43,820 nt of DNA from Catenaria anguillulae PL171 (taxonomy: Eukaryota > Blastocladiomycota > Blastocladiomycetes > Blastocladiales > Catenariaceae), in the NCBI GenBank assembly GCA_002102555.1, contig MCFL01000200.1:1-43820 (forward strand), given 5' to 3'. Made by a program: the position numbers and the translations under genes. The notes beneath the pieces were generated by a model, which was not told where the DNA came from, did no database searches, and saw only the letters and a program-made list of their open reading frames with translations. The number at the start of each line of letters is the position of its first letter. The first letter of the stretch is position 1. Positions 19,195 through 30,070 of this stretch are shown piece by piece.

Positions 19195-19493
19195 CATATG
19201 GCAAGATTCAAGGCTGAAGGAATCCCTGTCCTCAATGCTTGTGAGATAGGCATGCAGAATCGAATGCAAAATACAACAATCGAGTTCCGCCAGCGAGAGC
19301 TATTGCCGCAGACTCGGACTCAAAGCGCAAGGACCGAAGGACCGTCGATCCGTCCATGTCAACGATTCAAGTTGAAGCTGCCGCTGTGGGAATAATGATT
19401 CCAAACTAACATAAAATTTAAAGACGGGTTCATTATCTTTGGCGCAGGCCGTACACAGACTTTCTCTTCAGGCTGCCCATGCAATAACTAGAC
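19078..19493 (+). promoter_or_regulatory. conserved upstream region of B2
   Basis: This shares nearly its whole length with the B3 upstream region (42612-43005 reversed), including the GATGAGCAAGAATGAGG block, a stretch with CGAGTTCCGCCAGCGAGAG, and the 70-bp leader at 19423-19493. B1 shares only the outer blocks. It overlaps the chance 3' extension of A3. Confidence 0.6.
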
Positions 19494-21971
19494 ATGAATG
19501 CAGCCTCAATGAATCCTCAACTCTGTGCGCTCGCCACCACGGCCAGCCCGCCGACGCCGCCGCTTACCGTGGAGCTCGCCGAACCCATCATCACCATCTG
19601 CGTCCACCTCGTCGCCGCTTCCTCACTTTGGCAACCCTCGGCCATCGCCCAACCTCTCAACGTTCTCTCACGCACTCATGCACCGCTCGTGACCAAAGCC
19701 GCCGTCATGAACCTGCCAGACGTCGATCTGACCTGGGCCACCGAGCGAGGCGACGTCAAGATGCTCGAGTTCATGCGTCAGTGGAGTAAACATCCAAAGG
19801 GACGGCCGATCAATTACTTGCCAGCGGAAATTGTGCCGCTGTCGCTCCGCCTCGGTTCATCGGCTGTGCTTGATTGGTGGCTGGACGAGTCTGGATTGAT
19901 CATTGGTTGGGATTGGGCCAACGAGAAGGTGGCACGGGCATTTATTGGCGATGGCGATGGTGTCAAGTGGTTCGAATGGTGGAAGTCCCGTGGGTTGCCG
20001 CACTTGGACGATCCAACGACGTTCGGGAATGTCATTGTGCAAACATGCAGGCAAGGGCGGGTTGATGTGCTGGATTGGGTCCTGGAAACGCTTGGACCCA
20101 AGTGGATTGTGCAAGAAGCGGATCACGTCGATGCGATCAAGGTGGCCGCCGAGGCCGGACATCTGCACATCCTGGACTGGTGGATGAGCAAGTCTTGCGC
20201 CGGATTGATTGTGGAACCCGATTTTCGGTTTGCATTCTCGGAGGCGATTCGAGAACATCATGTTGCCCTGTTGGAATGGTGCAAGCAGATTCCGCAAGTG
20301 ATTGGGGTGCTGCGGCAGGAGAGGTTGGACAAGGTCCGTCCAAAGTTGTTCGATGAATTGGTGTACCCGGATGCTGTTCGCAATGGGCTCCTAGATTGGT
20401 TTTCTGAGTTTGACTTGATCCCGTACAAGCAAGAACTCAACGAGGCAACTGTCGAGGCATGCAAAAAGGGCGATTTGGATTTGGTCAAGCAAATGCATGC
20501 AAACCGGCATCTGGCCGGGTCATGGGCGTGCTTGTTTGAGGCGAGTATCGCATCAGATAACCTGGAGATGCTCGACTGGCTTCATTCGACCTACGGCCCA
20601 TCGAATCTTGCCGATGCTGCCAGTTCATTGTTCCGGGAGGCGTGTAGGGTTGGCAAAGTAGGAATTCTAGATTGGCTGGTCGCGAATGGGTACCTGGTTC
20701 CCGATTCCAATCATGAACCTAGAGCACCTCGGCGAGTGCGCGATTCCCGGCGGCGGCAGCAGCAAATAGACGAACGATATGTACCGAGTCCGCTTGGGGA
20801 CGTACTGTTGCTTGCTGTCCATTATCAACACGTTCCCGTACTCGACTGGTTGGTCGCAAATGGAGCCGCCAACAAGGTCAGCGATCAAGATTTGGGCGAA
20901 TGTCTCGTTCGGGCCAGCGAGAAAAGCTATGTCGATGTGCTGGACTGGTTTGCTCGCAATTTGAATCGGCTTTCATTGTCGCTTCACTCGATTGGCGACT
21001 TGCCCGTCACGTTCCTCGCCCGGGCACTGAAAGAGGCGACCAAGAAATGCCATTTACATACCTTAGACTGGTGGTTGATTCAGCTCACAGCGCTCAAGGT
21101 GGACTTTTCAAGATTTGACTGCGCCCAGACTGAAATGCTTTACAACGCCTTTTTCCGTGGCCGCGCCGATATCGTTGACTGGTGGCTGCACAAGTCAGGT
21201 CCGCTCAAGCGGTGGTTTGACTTGGGCTACTGCCGTCCATACTTGGCTGCATGCGGGCCCAACTGGGACGAGGATGGCCTCCGTTTGGACCCAATCAAGG
21301 ATGGGTCGGGCAAGCATGCGGCGCAGCTATCCGCGTTGAATGTCTGGCTTGGCGCCAAGCAGCCCATGGACTTGGCCAAGTGCATTCACGAGGCAAGTAC
21401 CAGCGGCCGTATCGACGTACTTGATTGGTTGCTCAAGGTCGCAAATTCGCCCACTTCCTTGTTTGTTGAAGCGTGGACTAGCCTTGCGTTCCCACAAATC
21501 AGCAGCGACGACGACGACGACCCGTACTTTGAACCTCTACCCGAATCTGCAACCCACGAGCACTCGCTGCTCTGGTGGCGCGCAAACTTTCCCGAGATCT
21601 GCCGCATGCCGGTCAACCGCGGCCCGTACACCAACCCAATTCATGCATACATGCTCGAGCACATGCTGCGCAACACGTCGTTTTCCTTTATCGGGCGCCA
21701 GTCGCGGTGTTTGCCGGCATTGGAGTATCAAAGGAACACGGTCGGTTTGAGGTCCGTGGACGTGGAGCAGTGCTTGATTGAGGCCAGTCAATGGTGTGGT
21801 TCGTGCCACGTGCTCGAGTGGTGGAAAAGAGAGCTTGGAAACAAATTGAAGTGTCCAAAGGTGATCGTGTGTGGAGACAAGGCGATATCAGCGCGGGCAA
21901 AGAGCTGGTGGACAAAATCTGGACTGGTGAACGAAGAAGCGGCCGCCCAAATCAAGACGAATTACTACTAA
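19494..21971 (+). CDS. Trp-rich ankyrin-like repeat protein B2 (intact)
   Basis: Open frame of 825 aa without introns; start conserved with B1 and B3 (MNAASMNPQLCALATT). The order is the same: hydrophobic VELAEPIITICVHLVAAS near residue 30, then repeats with VLDWWLDE, VLDWVLET, LLEWCKQI, MLDWLHS, ILDWLVAN and similar units. The late part has RMPVNRGPYTNPIHAY and then SWWTKSGLVNEE at the C-terminus. It is longer than B1/B3 because of insertions, including an Arg/Gln-rich stretch (PRRVRDSRRRQQQIDER, about residue 410) and an Asp run (SSDDDDDPYF). Outside the first 70 residues it is clearly diverged from B1 and B3. It is probably a protein-interaction scaffold; no enzyme motif was seen. The neighbour downstream is the CLC gene, convergent and about 175 bp away. 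Confidence 0.88.
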   Translation: MNAASMNPQLCALATTASPPTPPLTVELAEPIITICVHLVAASSLWQPSAIAQPLNVLSRTHAPLVTKAAVMNLPDVDLTWATERGDVKMLEFMRQWSKHPKGRPINYLPAEIVPLSLRLGSSAVLDWWLDESGLIIGWDWANEKVARAFIGDGDGVKWFEWWKSRGLPHLDDPTTFGNVIVQTCRQGRVDVLDWVLETLGPKWIVQEADHVDAIKVAAEAGHLHILDWWMSKSCAGLIVEPDFRFAFSEAIREHHVALLEWCKQIPQVIGVLRQERLDKVRPKLFDELVYPDAVRNGLLDWFSEFDLIPYKQELNEATVEACKKGDLDLVKQMHANRHLAGSWACLFEASIASDNLEMLDWLHSTYGPSNLADAASSLFREACRVGKVGILDWLVANGYLVPDSNHEPRAPRRVRDSRRRQQQIDERYVPSPLGDVLLLAVHYQHVPVLDWLVANGAANKVSDQDLGECLVRASEKSYVDVLDWFARNLNRLSLSLHSIGDLPVTFLARALKEATKKCHLHTLDWWLIQLTALKVDFSRFDCAQTEMLYNAFFRGRADIVDWWLHKSGPLKRWFDLGYCRPYLAACGPNWDEDGLRLDPIKDGSGKHAAQLSALNVWLGAKQPMDLAKCIHEASTSGRIDVLDWLLKVANSPTSLFVEAWTSLAFPQISSDDDDDPYFEPLPESATHEHSLLWWRANFPEICRMPVNRGPYTNPIHAYMLEHMLRNTSFSFIGRQSRCLPALEYQRNTVGLRSVDVEQCLIEASQWCGSCHVLEWWKRELGNKLKCPKVIVCGDKAISARAKSWWTKSGLVNEEAAAQIKTNYY

Positions 21972-22145
21972 GCAAACAGCATGTTTTCTCAATGCTAGAG
22001 GCGTGTAACTAAACAATGCAATACATTTTTCTGTCTGGCAGTGAAGAAATACCTCCGAGCCAAAGTGAAGGTGAATTCTTGCAAAAAAAAGCGTTTCTCG
22101 TGTATGCTTTAATTGAATTCAGCAATCACCACACTGTGCACGCAT

Positions 22146-25100
22146 TCACATCGTCCCACCACGATCCCGCCTCGGCCTCATCGGCGCAGCCATTGCCCCC
22201 TCGCCACCTTGCACATGCTCGTCGTGATCATGTGCCAGCTCGCCCTCATCCATGTTTGGCGAAGCGTCAGGAATTGTTGGCAACACGTCCATTTCCGGAG
22301 ACGCAACCAGCGCCGCCCGATCCGTAAACAGCAGCGTTGCTGGTGCAATCGCATCATCTGGCCTCGCTTGTGCCTCTTGGGTAGCCTCGGGCGACGACCC
22401 ACGTCTCCTTGTCAAATTGACTGCGCCGGTACCTGGCCGCGTCCGCACCAAACTATCGGGCGTTGTACTGGCCCGACTTCGCGCCAAGACGCGCCGGCGA
22501 ATCGACGTGTCGGGAACGTTCCCGCCCGCCGCAGCGGCTGACCTTCTTGTCTGGCCGCCCGACGAGCGCGACCGTGGCGAATCTGTTCCTGGCGTGGCGC
22601 TCCCGTGATGCGCGCGTGGAACGGCAATGAATGGCGGCGGGGTGCGAGTGCGTGATGGCGCGGTGGCGCCAAAGTGGAAATGGCTGTCGGAAAATGTGCG
22701 TGAATTGAGAAGTGGGCGACGGCGAGATGCCGACAAGGCGGATGTGGATGGTAGTGGTAAGGTAACGGTTGCGTCTGTGAGTGAGTGTGGAATGAGATGA
22801 AATGGTGGTGTATTGGATGAGCCTGGGGTCGGGAGAAGCGGCATGGTTGCAAAGCGCATGTTGTCGGTAAGTTTGCGACTGGCCGACTTGCTGCTGTTGT
22901 GTTGCATGGTTGCGCCAGGATTAGGTGGAGGAGGTTGCACAGATACTTGCGTTTCCGGAGCCGTTGCAAGTGTGGACGGGGGTGGCGGCGATGTCGATGA
23001 TGGCGGGCGGACACTATGGGAAACGTGTGGCAACCATTCCTGAGGGCTGCGGTGATGATGGAGCTGCTCAATGACGTGTGAAAAGTCGGTGCGAGTGAGG
23101 ATGCCGATGACCTTGTTGGTTTTCGAAACGACCTGTAATCATGTCATGGACAAGTCAGCCAAGCGGCCTGTTTTTCCGGAGAAAGTGACACAGGCAAACA
23201 AAACGCACAATCAAATGCCGCAACCCAAGACTCCGAAACAGCGTATACGCCTTGCTCGCGCTCGTCTCGGGATGGACTGTGCACGGCGACCGATTCATTT
23301 GATTCTCCACATCCTGCATGAGCGAAAAATCCAAGATGCTTGGATCCACCATGTCGGTCGCATTGGCATTGTGATCCAGCGAGCCCGGCGGCATCTCAAA
23401 CAAGGGAATATCATCGACAGCATCCCCATGCTGCGTACGCTTACCCTGACGCATCCAACTTGCCCGCTTCCTCTTTCTATCCCATTCGACAATGTCGCTC
23501 GCAACATCGGGGGCGTGAAACGCCAAGATGCGTCTGATCTGGCTCCGCAAAATCAATCCCAACAACCGCCCGTTTGTGTCCACCACAGGGTATCCATTGT
23601 GCACGGCTGTACCAAGATGGCCCTCGTCTTCTCCGTCGCCATCCACATTTTCCGCTTGAACAAACCCACCATGCATCCTGGGATCCAACAAGTCGACGGC
23701 TGCCTTGACAGTAAACGAGCGACACAGTTCCACCACATGCAGCCTCCTGGACCGAATCCCAGGCAACATGCTCATCAAATTTGCGACCGTCATGACCTTG
23801 AAAGGCGCGGGTGCCTCATGCGGCAGGTACGGCAGACGCAACGCCTCAATCTCGAAATGAAACATGGACGGGCCCAGCATGTTGCCAATAAACGTGGCAA
23901 TCAAGACAATGATGGTGACGCCCGAAATGTACGTGAGATCGCCCGTGGATTGCATGGCCAGAATCACCACCGTGAGCGTGAGCCTCGATGTGCCTGCCCA
24001 GAAAGCAGACATGCCGAGCAAGGCCATGGCGCCGGGATCCACAATGAACGCGCCCGTGTTGAGGCGCCGGTGCATGTGGTTGATGCCCACGCCAAACAAG
24101 CGGCCAAAAGAGGCGCCAATCACAAGTGTCGGGATGACCATGTCGGTTGGCATGGACACGTGGTGTGTGGCGAGCGACAGTAACAGGTACATGCCCGTAA
24201 AGTAGGCGAGAACGTCGGCGCGGAACATGTAAAAGTAGCCGCGCGAAAACAGGTTGATGATTTGTTGCTCGGGCTGGTTGAGGACTAGCGAGGGCATTTG
24301 GTAGTAGCAGTCGCTGGATGGTGAGTCGGAGGGGGCAAGGTCGGGTCGATCTTTCCCATTGGGCGTTGACGAGGTGGCCGAGCTTGCGTTGGGGCTCAGG
24401 TATAGAAACTGTGGGAGCTGTAGCTTGACGCCAGAAACGGAAAAGAGATTGCCAAGGTCTGTGTCGACGGGAAGAAGTGGAATTGGAGTCGGGTCGTCAC
24501 GAGCGCAGGTGCGTACGACTTGGGCTTTGCGTGTGCGGATGTACTGTTTATTCGGGGTTGAATTGTCTGTTAGCGCAAGAGAGAGAGAGACACGATTGAA
24601 GCGTACCGATCCAATCGCGTTCAAGACGTCGTTTTCAGCGCAAATGCCTTGATTCAAGTAGTTGTCACACGCAATGACGAGGGCATCGTTAGCGTCGGCA
24701 GCCCACTCGCTGCATGGGCGGGAGCACTGCTCGGACGGTGGAATCTTTGTGATGTGGGAAATGACACGCTCGAGAGGCGTACAGGACGGCTGTTAAGTAC
24801 GATAAGCGCAATGTGTGTGTGTATGTGTGTGTGAGTGAGAACGATGATGCTACGCTACCATAATGGAACAAACGAAAAAGAACAACCTACCGAAGTCATG
24901 GACTCGAAATTTGGCCCGTAGAACGACAAGGCCGTGACCAAGCTGGTGACAAAGACCAATGCAAAGACTTCAAAGATTTTGGCAGTCGCTGTGCGCTGAA
25001 ACAACTTTGTGCGTCCAATTCGAATCCGGGCAACAATGACATTGTAGTAATGCCCACACACGCCGCCGAGAATTCCGAGAATCACATAGGAAAGGTAGTC

Positions 25101-26552
25101 CCAAGGCCCCAGTGTGACGTTACAGTAGGTCTACAACCACAGCCATGTGAGCAAGGTCACGGATGCGCTGGTAAAGACAGAGAAAGAACAGAGGTGCACC
25201 GACATTGATGGCGTAAATGGAGTAGTCGGCGCCATTCTTCTTTTTGCCAAACGAGGCGAGTGAGTAGGCGACGAGTGCCATGCAGCATGCAAAAAGCGAC
25301 TTGAAGGTCAAACTCGGGTCGAAAAACGAAATGGTTTCCTCGATCGCAAACGATACGCCAGCCAGCGGGGCTGTGCGATACGGCAAGTGTCAAGTGTCAA
25401 CCGGTGTCAGAAGGTACCGCTGGATATCAATATCTCGCCAAACCAAGATAGCGTACCTTGAAATGCGCTGGCCAATCCGGCAGAAGCCCCAATGGTCGTG
25501 AACAACCTCAACGCATTCGTCCTTGCTATCCGTACGAGCGCCTGCACCCCGGGATCCGTTGACCGCTGGTCGTTAAACAACCACTTGGCCATAAACGGCA
25601 CCTTTTTCGCATTCCGCACAAGCACCATGGCGAAAATCGCACAAACATGAATGAGCGGGCCGTCGTATCCCGAAAACAGGCCACTGTTGGTCATGGCAAA
25701 CATGCCAACGGCCTTGCTGACCATTGTGCGCCACGTCATGTAGCTCGGGCGCTCGAGCCCGTTCAAGTAGGCAATGATTTCGGGCATACCTGACCCTGCA
25801 CCAGCAGGTTCCCAAAGGGTGAGCGCGAGCCCCACAAACGACCAAGCGAGCGACCACGCAAACAGCACGCCCCACAGATTGCCGACCGAGTCCAAGTGCT
25901 CACGCACAATCTTGAAGCGCCACGTGTGAATCACATTTGAAAAGTTGTGCAACCCCCAGTAAAACAAGCCACAAGACACGCCAATGATGGCTGCGAGCAG
26001 AAACTGGGCCAGTGTCGGCATGAATGCGGCCCATTTCACGGCCGCGGCGCGGTGCTGAAAGCCCGCAAAGTAGTCGCGCACAAACCAGTTGTCGATTTCT
26101 TCCGTGTCGACGGAATGCCACAGCTTTGCGAGGCGCGCGCGCTGCGCATGCAAGGAGTTGAGCGAGGAGATGGACGTGCGAGAGAGAAGACGGGATCGCG
26201 GGGCGCGGGTCGGCGAGGTACTGCCTGAGGGAGCGAGCGATGGAGAGGCCGCTAGCGAGCCGGGTGGGAATGCAGCGAGTGGTGGAGCGAGGTGAGTGGC
26301 GTTGGAGTGATCCGCCGGATGCTGGCTGCATGGCGGCACCTGGTGCTGGGTTTCATCAAGAGGATCAACGGCAATGGTGGCGCTGCTGTCGTTGGGAACA
26401 GCCTGAAGCAAGTGTTCGTGCGTCGAATCGCCGTGAATGTGAATGAGAGGAGGTTGGTCCGAGTCTGAGTCGACGGCCGGGGTGAAGGACACGGTTGGGA
26501 CATCTGCGGGCACGAGGTTACTCATGGCGGAGGACGGTGCGGCATGAGTCAT
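22146..26552 (-). CDS. CLC-family chloride channel / chloride-proton antiporter with CBS domains
   Basis: Six exons, all phase-consistent: 26552-25457, 25370-25204, 25130-24891, 24789-24607, 24543-23200 and 23132-22146, giving 1338 aa. The cytosolic N-terminus (about 1-165) is Ser/Pro-rich. The membrane part has the CLC motifs GSGMPE (253-258), a second motif in the unusual form GYDGPLIH (295-302; usually GKEGP or GREGP), and PLAGVSFAIEE (about 367-377), which keeps the inner glutamate linked to proton exchange. The third motif, usually GxFxP, reads TDMVIPTLVIGASFGR. Two CBS-like segments follow; the second is split by the last intron (LRHLIVRF, then VVSKTNKVIGILTRTDF). The last 300 residues are low complexity. 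CLC proteins with CBS pairs act in plasma membrane or endomembranes. The altered second motif may change gating. The gene is divergent from the transporter-glycosyltransferase gene. Confidence 0.88.
24790..24890 (-). other. CLC intron with TG/CA microsatellite
   Basis: A 101-nt intron (GTAGGT...TTAACAG on the minus strand). A TG-rich run lies at 24811-24836 on the plus strand, so the transcript carries CA repeats near the 3' splice site. Length polymorphism is likely. Confidence 0.7.
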
Positions 26553-27456
26553 GTCAACACGGTGATGGATGATTCATTGAGCGATTGATTGCATTGGGTG
26601 CCGATGCCAACAGTGAGCTCGAGCTTTGGCGGTGGAGGGGTTGACGAGAGGCTAGGGCTCGTGGGCGTACGAGGCTACATCTGTAGATATGTATGACTCT
26701 GGCCATGGCCCAAGGGTCCGTGTCCGGGACACTTTCAAACCGCCGACCGACATTGCAGACCGCAGTGCATGCTATCCGGCATCACCCGCTCTTGACGAGC
26801 ATGTGTTGACCTGTGTACGTAACTGATCGTGTGTCGTGCGTGGGAACCTGTAACCCAATGCCAAGAAAACGCCGCGGGGAACACACGAGCCCCGCCATGA
26901 GAAGGCAGACCCGAGGCCATTCGGATCTACAAGGGGGAGCCCTTCTCGGGTATCTTTCTGTTATCTGCATGCCAGGCAGGTGGACGATATGCCTGTGGCC
27001 GGCGTGAAATATCATCCTTGCAGTGAGGAAGCTTCGTCTCCTTGACTGACTCCAGTGGCAGTGGCCCGCTGTCTCACATGGATCAACGGTAGGAAAATAA
27101 CCACACGGCCATGCCTAAGCGCCAAGACATGCCGCCCACTGTTACATATGGCGTCGGAGTGTGCGTGCCCTGCAGGCACCGCAGTCATCGATATTGCGAG
27201 CGAGAGGGAAACGTGGTTGCCGCCACTCCCGCCCTTATCTTCCTAGCTAGACATGTGGCCTTGCGGCCGCAGCCTGTAGCCCTCAGTCAGGGCACGCAAC
27301 ATGCATGCTGCAATGTAACCAGGATTGGCAATGGCGACGGCGGTGACATTCACTTCAAAGGTGAACGTGAATATTAATAAGCCGTTGCAATATATATGCA
27401 AAAGTGAGCACATATTAATACCACTAGTAGTACAACATCCCAATGCAGTCCTCAGC
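26553..27456. promoter_or_regulatory. divergent intergenic region between the CLC and transporter-glycosyltransferase genes
   Basis: About 900 nt with no supported gene. A perfect 13-bp palindrome (GTGTCCGGGACAC) lies near 26720-26732. An AT-rich stretch with CAATATATATGC around 27387-27398 lies about 60 nt before the ATG at 27457 and could act as a TATA element. The short frames here have no protein-like character. Confidence 0.4.
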
Positions 27457-29878
27457 ATGATTCCTCCACTGGCAAGACTGCAATCGCGACTCGGCCCTCT
27501 GCTCTCATCCACACTGCACGGCAGTCTCCTGCTGGTCGTGCGCACTCTGATCGTCGATTGGCCACGCCCCGCCCTCTTGGCCTTGATCCACCTGCTCACC
27601 GTCTCGGCCGCTGCCCGCCTTGCATCCCGCAAGCCGTCCTTTGTCCCCATTCCGCCGACCTCCTCTTCGTCAGCTTCGTCCAATCGTGAAAGGCGACAGG
27701 TCTGGCTGTTGGCTGCTGCCTTGACACTGGCGCTCGTGCTCACGTATTGGTCGCTTGCACTCGCATCGCTTGCGTCCGTGCAATTGCTGCTCGTGTGCAT
27801 CGGCTCGCCGATTGCCGATGTAGTGTCGGCGCTGCTTGTTGGCCAACACCAACCTTTGGCGTTCGCCAGCTTGGATGGAATGATCTCGCTTGCGCTCATG
27901 TGGCCGGCAGCTTTGTTATTCACTTTCCGTGACATTATCGCATTTGACGGCAACATCCCGGTCGTGTGTGGTGCCGTCCTTGCATGTGCCGCTGCACGAG
28001 TCCTCGGGTCGCACATTATAGACGGCGGCAACGTCTCGCCGAACAAGTTGCTCCAAGCGGTCGCCCCGCGCTCGGCCCTGCTCGCACTTCCGCTTTTCCT
28101 CTTCATTGAGCTCCCATGGCTCTGGTCGCGCGACATTCAATCCCTGGCTGACACTTCGTCTGCACACACGTTTCCCGCCTTGTGGGTGTGGCTCGCCCTG
28201 TCCACGGTGCTCTCTGGCCTCTCTGTGCTCGTTCTCGTCAAGTTCAAGTCTTGCAGCCTCCTTGCCTTTCCAATTCACACGTCCCCCACAAGCATGCTCG
28301 GCATTGGCGAAACTCTCACGCTGGTGCACTTGGATTTGATTGCCACCAACATCAAAATTGCGCAAGTCGATTTCAGGACCATGTTTGTGACGCTGCCAAT
28401 TGTGGTATTGGGCATGGTCATGTACGAAAAGCACATTGTTGTGCGATCTGGTCGGTGCTCTGTACGGCTCGGTGGAAAACGACCCAGTGGCGAGGTGTTG
28501 CCCATGATGTCGGCAACGGATGAGATTGTGTATGAGCAGCTGGACATGCCAACGTATGTGTTTTACTGTTTACCTTCTATTATAATCATCCTGACCCAGC
28601 ATGTGCATGTGAAACAGCCGACAAGCATTCAAGCAAGCCGATTCGCAAACAGTCCTCCCGTCCGTTCACACGCAGGAGCAGTTTACTCTTCAACACAGTG
28701 ATTTGGATGGAGAAGTTGAGGTCGACCACCCAGCCGCCAACTCGTCGTTGAGCGTCGCTGCGAGCCACTCTTGCTCAACAACGGCATCCATACTTGGCTT
28801 CCTGACGGCCCTGATCTGCCTGCTTGTCCTCCCCGCAACCCTCTTCAAATCCCTGACCCCACCCACGCCATCGTGTCCGGCACCCTACACGCCCACGACC
28901 GTCCGGCGCTCTGGGCAACCAACCATTCCTCGCCTCCTCCCACCCACACTTCCACCGACCTGGCCCGGCCAATCCGAACCCGTCGCCCACCTGCTCTACA
29001 AACTCTTCAACGCCCACCCGTCGCAATACTCGTGGGACTACCGGCACGTGCAACCCAACCCACACGCGCACCGCGTGCTCGTCGTGCACGCCGATGACCG
29101 GCCACTCCGATCGGTCGCGTCGCTGGGCGGCAACGCCTGGGCACTCCCACACGCAACCATGGGTCCGCTATACGGCGCCTGGTGGGCCGTGCGCCACGGG
29201 TACGACTACCGGCGCGTTGGGCTTGCCCAGGAGCATACGCCGCAGGGCGGGTGGGGCAAGCCAAAGGTCGTGTATGATGCGCTCATGCGCGGGTACGATG
29301 TTGTTGTCATGTTTGATAGCGAGGCGTATGTGCAAATGCCCGAGGTTGGTGTGGAGGAGATGATGGCCAGGTGGGGGATGACGAGGGCGAATGCGAGCTT
29401 GTTGCTTGCGTTGGATCCACCGTATCAGTCACGGGCAAATGAGAACGCGACAAATACGGGCTTTTGGATTGTGCGCAACACGCCTGTGGCAAAACGGGTC
29501 ATGCGCGAGTTGGCGGCGTGTCCAGAGTCGATCGAGTGTCGCAAGTGGTGGACGACGTGGCCCGCAGAGCAAGCCGCGTTTACAAAGCTGGTCAGGACAA
29601 AGATGAAGGAGGGCGAGGAATTGATTGTTGCACCATGCGACGAGGCGAATGGGTGGTGGGAGTTTGGCGCATGTCAGGGGCGGGTCGTGACGCACGCGTG
29701 GTCGGGAAAGCATTTGGTCACGGCCAACATGATTGAGCGCATGGTCGAGTGGCTGGTCGAGGTGTTGGAGAAGCTGGTGCGGGCGGATCATTACCATTTC
29801 CAGGATTCGTGTGTGCCGTGGAAGAGCGGGAGTGAGGAGGGCGAAAGGTGCAAGTTTTCGGAGGATGAGGTCAAATAG
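27457..29878 (+). CDS. fusion of a DMT-like multi-pass membrane transporter and a glycosyltransferase
   Basis: Exons 27457-28553 and 28618-29878, joined by a 64-nt intron (GTATGT, CTGAC branch-like site at 28591, AAACAG); the product is 785 aa. The first 366 residues hold nine or ten hydrophobic segments. Parts such as YWSLALASLASVQLLLV and the closing VVLGMVMYEKHIV resemble the drug/metabolite and nucleotide-sugar transporter superfamily. A linker and one more membrane segment follow (ILGFLTALICLLVLPATLF, about 424-442), then a GT-A-like glycosyltransferase domain: GYDVVVMFDSEAYV (D599) in place of a DxD motif, LLLALDPPYQS, NTGFWIVRN and WPAEQAAF. The glycosyltransferase frame has no ATG before its membrane anchor, so it needs the upstream exon. 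A transporter feeding sugar nucleotide to a lumenal transferase is a plausible role. An ATG at 27325 is an alternative start. Substrate is unknown. Confidence 0.65.
28554..28617 (+). other. intron joining the transporter and glycosyltransferase frames
   Basis: Donor GTATGT at 28554, CTGAC at 28591-28595 and acceptor AAACAG ending at 28617. Removing it leaves the reading frame open from 27457 to 29878. Reading through instead gives an unrelated tail that stops just before 28702. A second acceptor (ACACAG ending at 28698) also keeps the frame. Confidence 0.65.
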
Positions 29879-30070
29879 CTCTTGATTGATACTTGTGCAC
29901 TTGACACTCGGTCTTTATCTTGCCCATATGCACTTAATTTTACACTGCGGCCTGGAAGAACATGTTAAGACAAGGTGGAGTTGTGGACACGATTTGGACA
30001 TGATGCGGCCTGTGGTCTAACTTCATAAAGTTGAAAGCATATAGAGTGTGACAAGTCCCAATACGACACA

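Noticed and set aside
12483-21971. The ankyrin-like cluster as a mobile element
   Set aside because: No terminal repeats, target-site duplications, integrase or transposase sequence seen. Segmental duplication and gene conversion of host genes explain the pattern.
23071-24183. 370-codon plus-strand frame opposite the CLC gene
   Set aside because: Antisense shadow of a phase-consistent CLC exon with clear CLC and CBS motifs; its own translation is His/Arg-rich and featureless.
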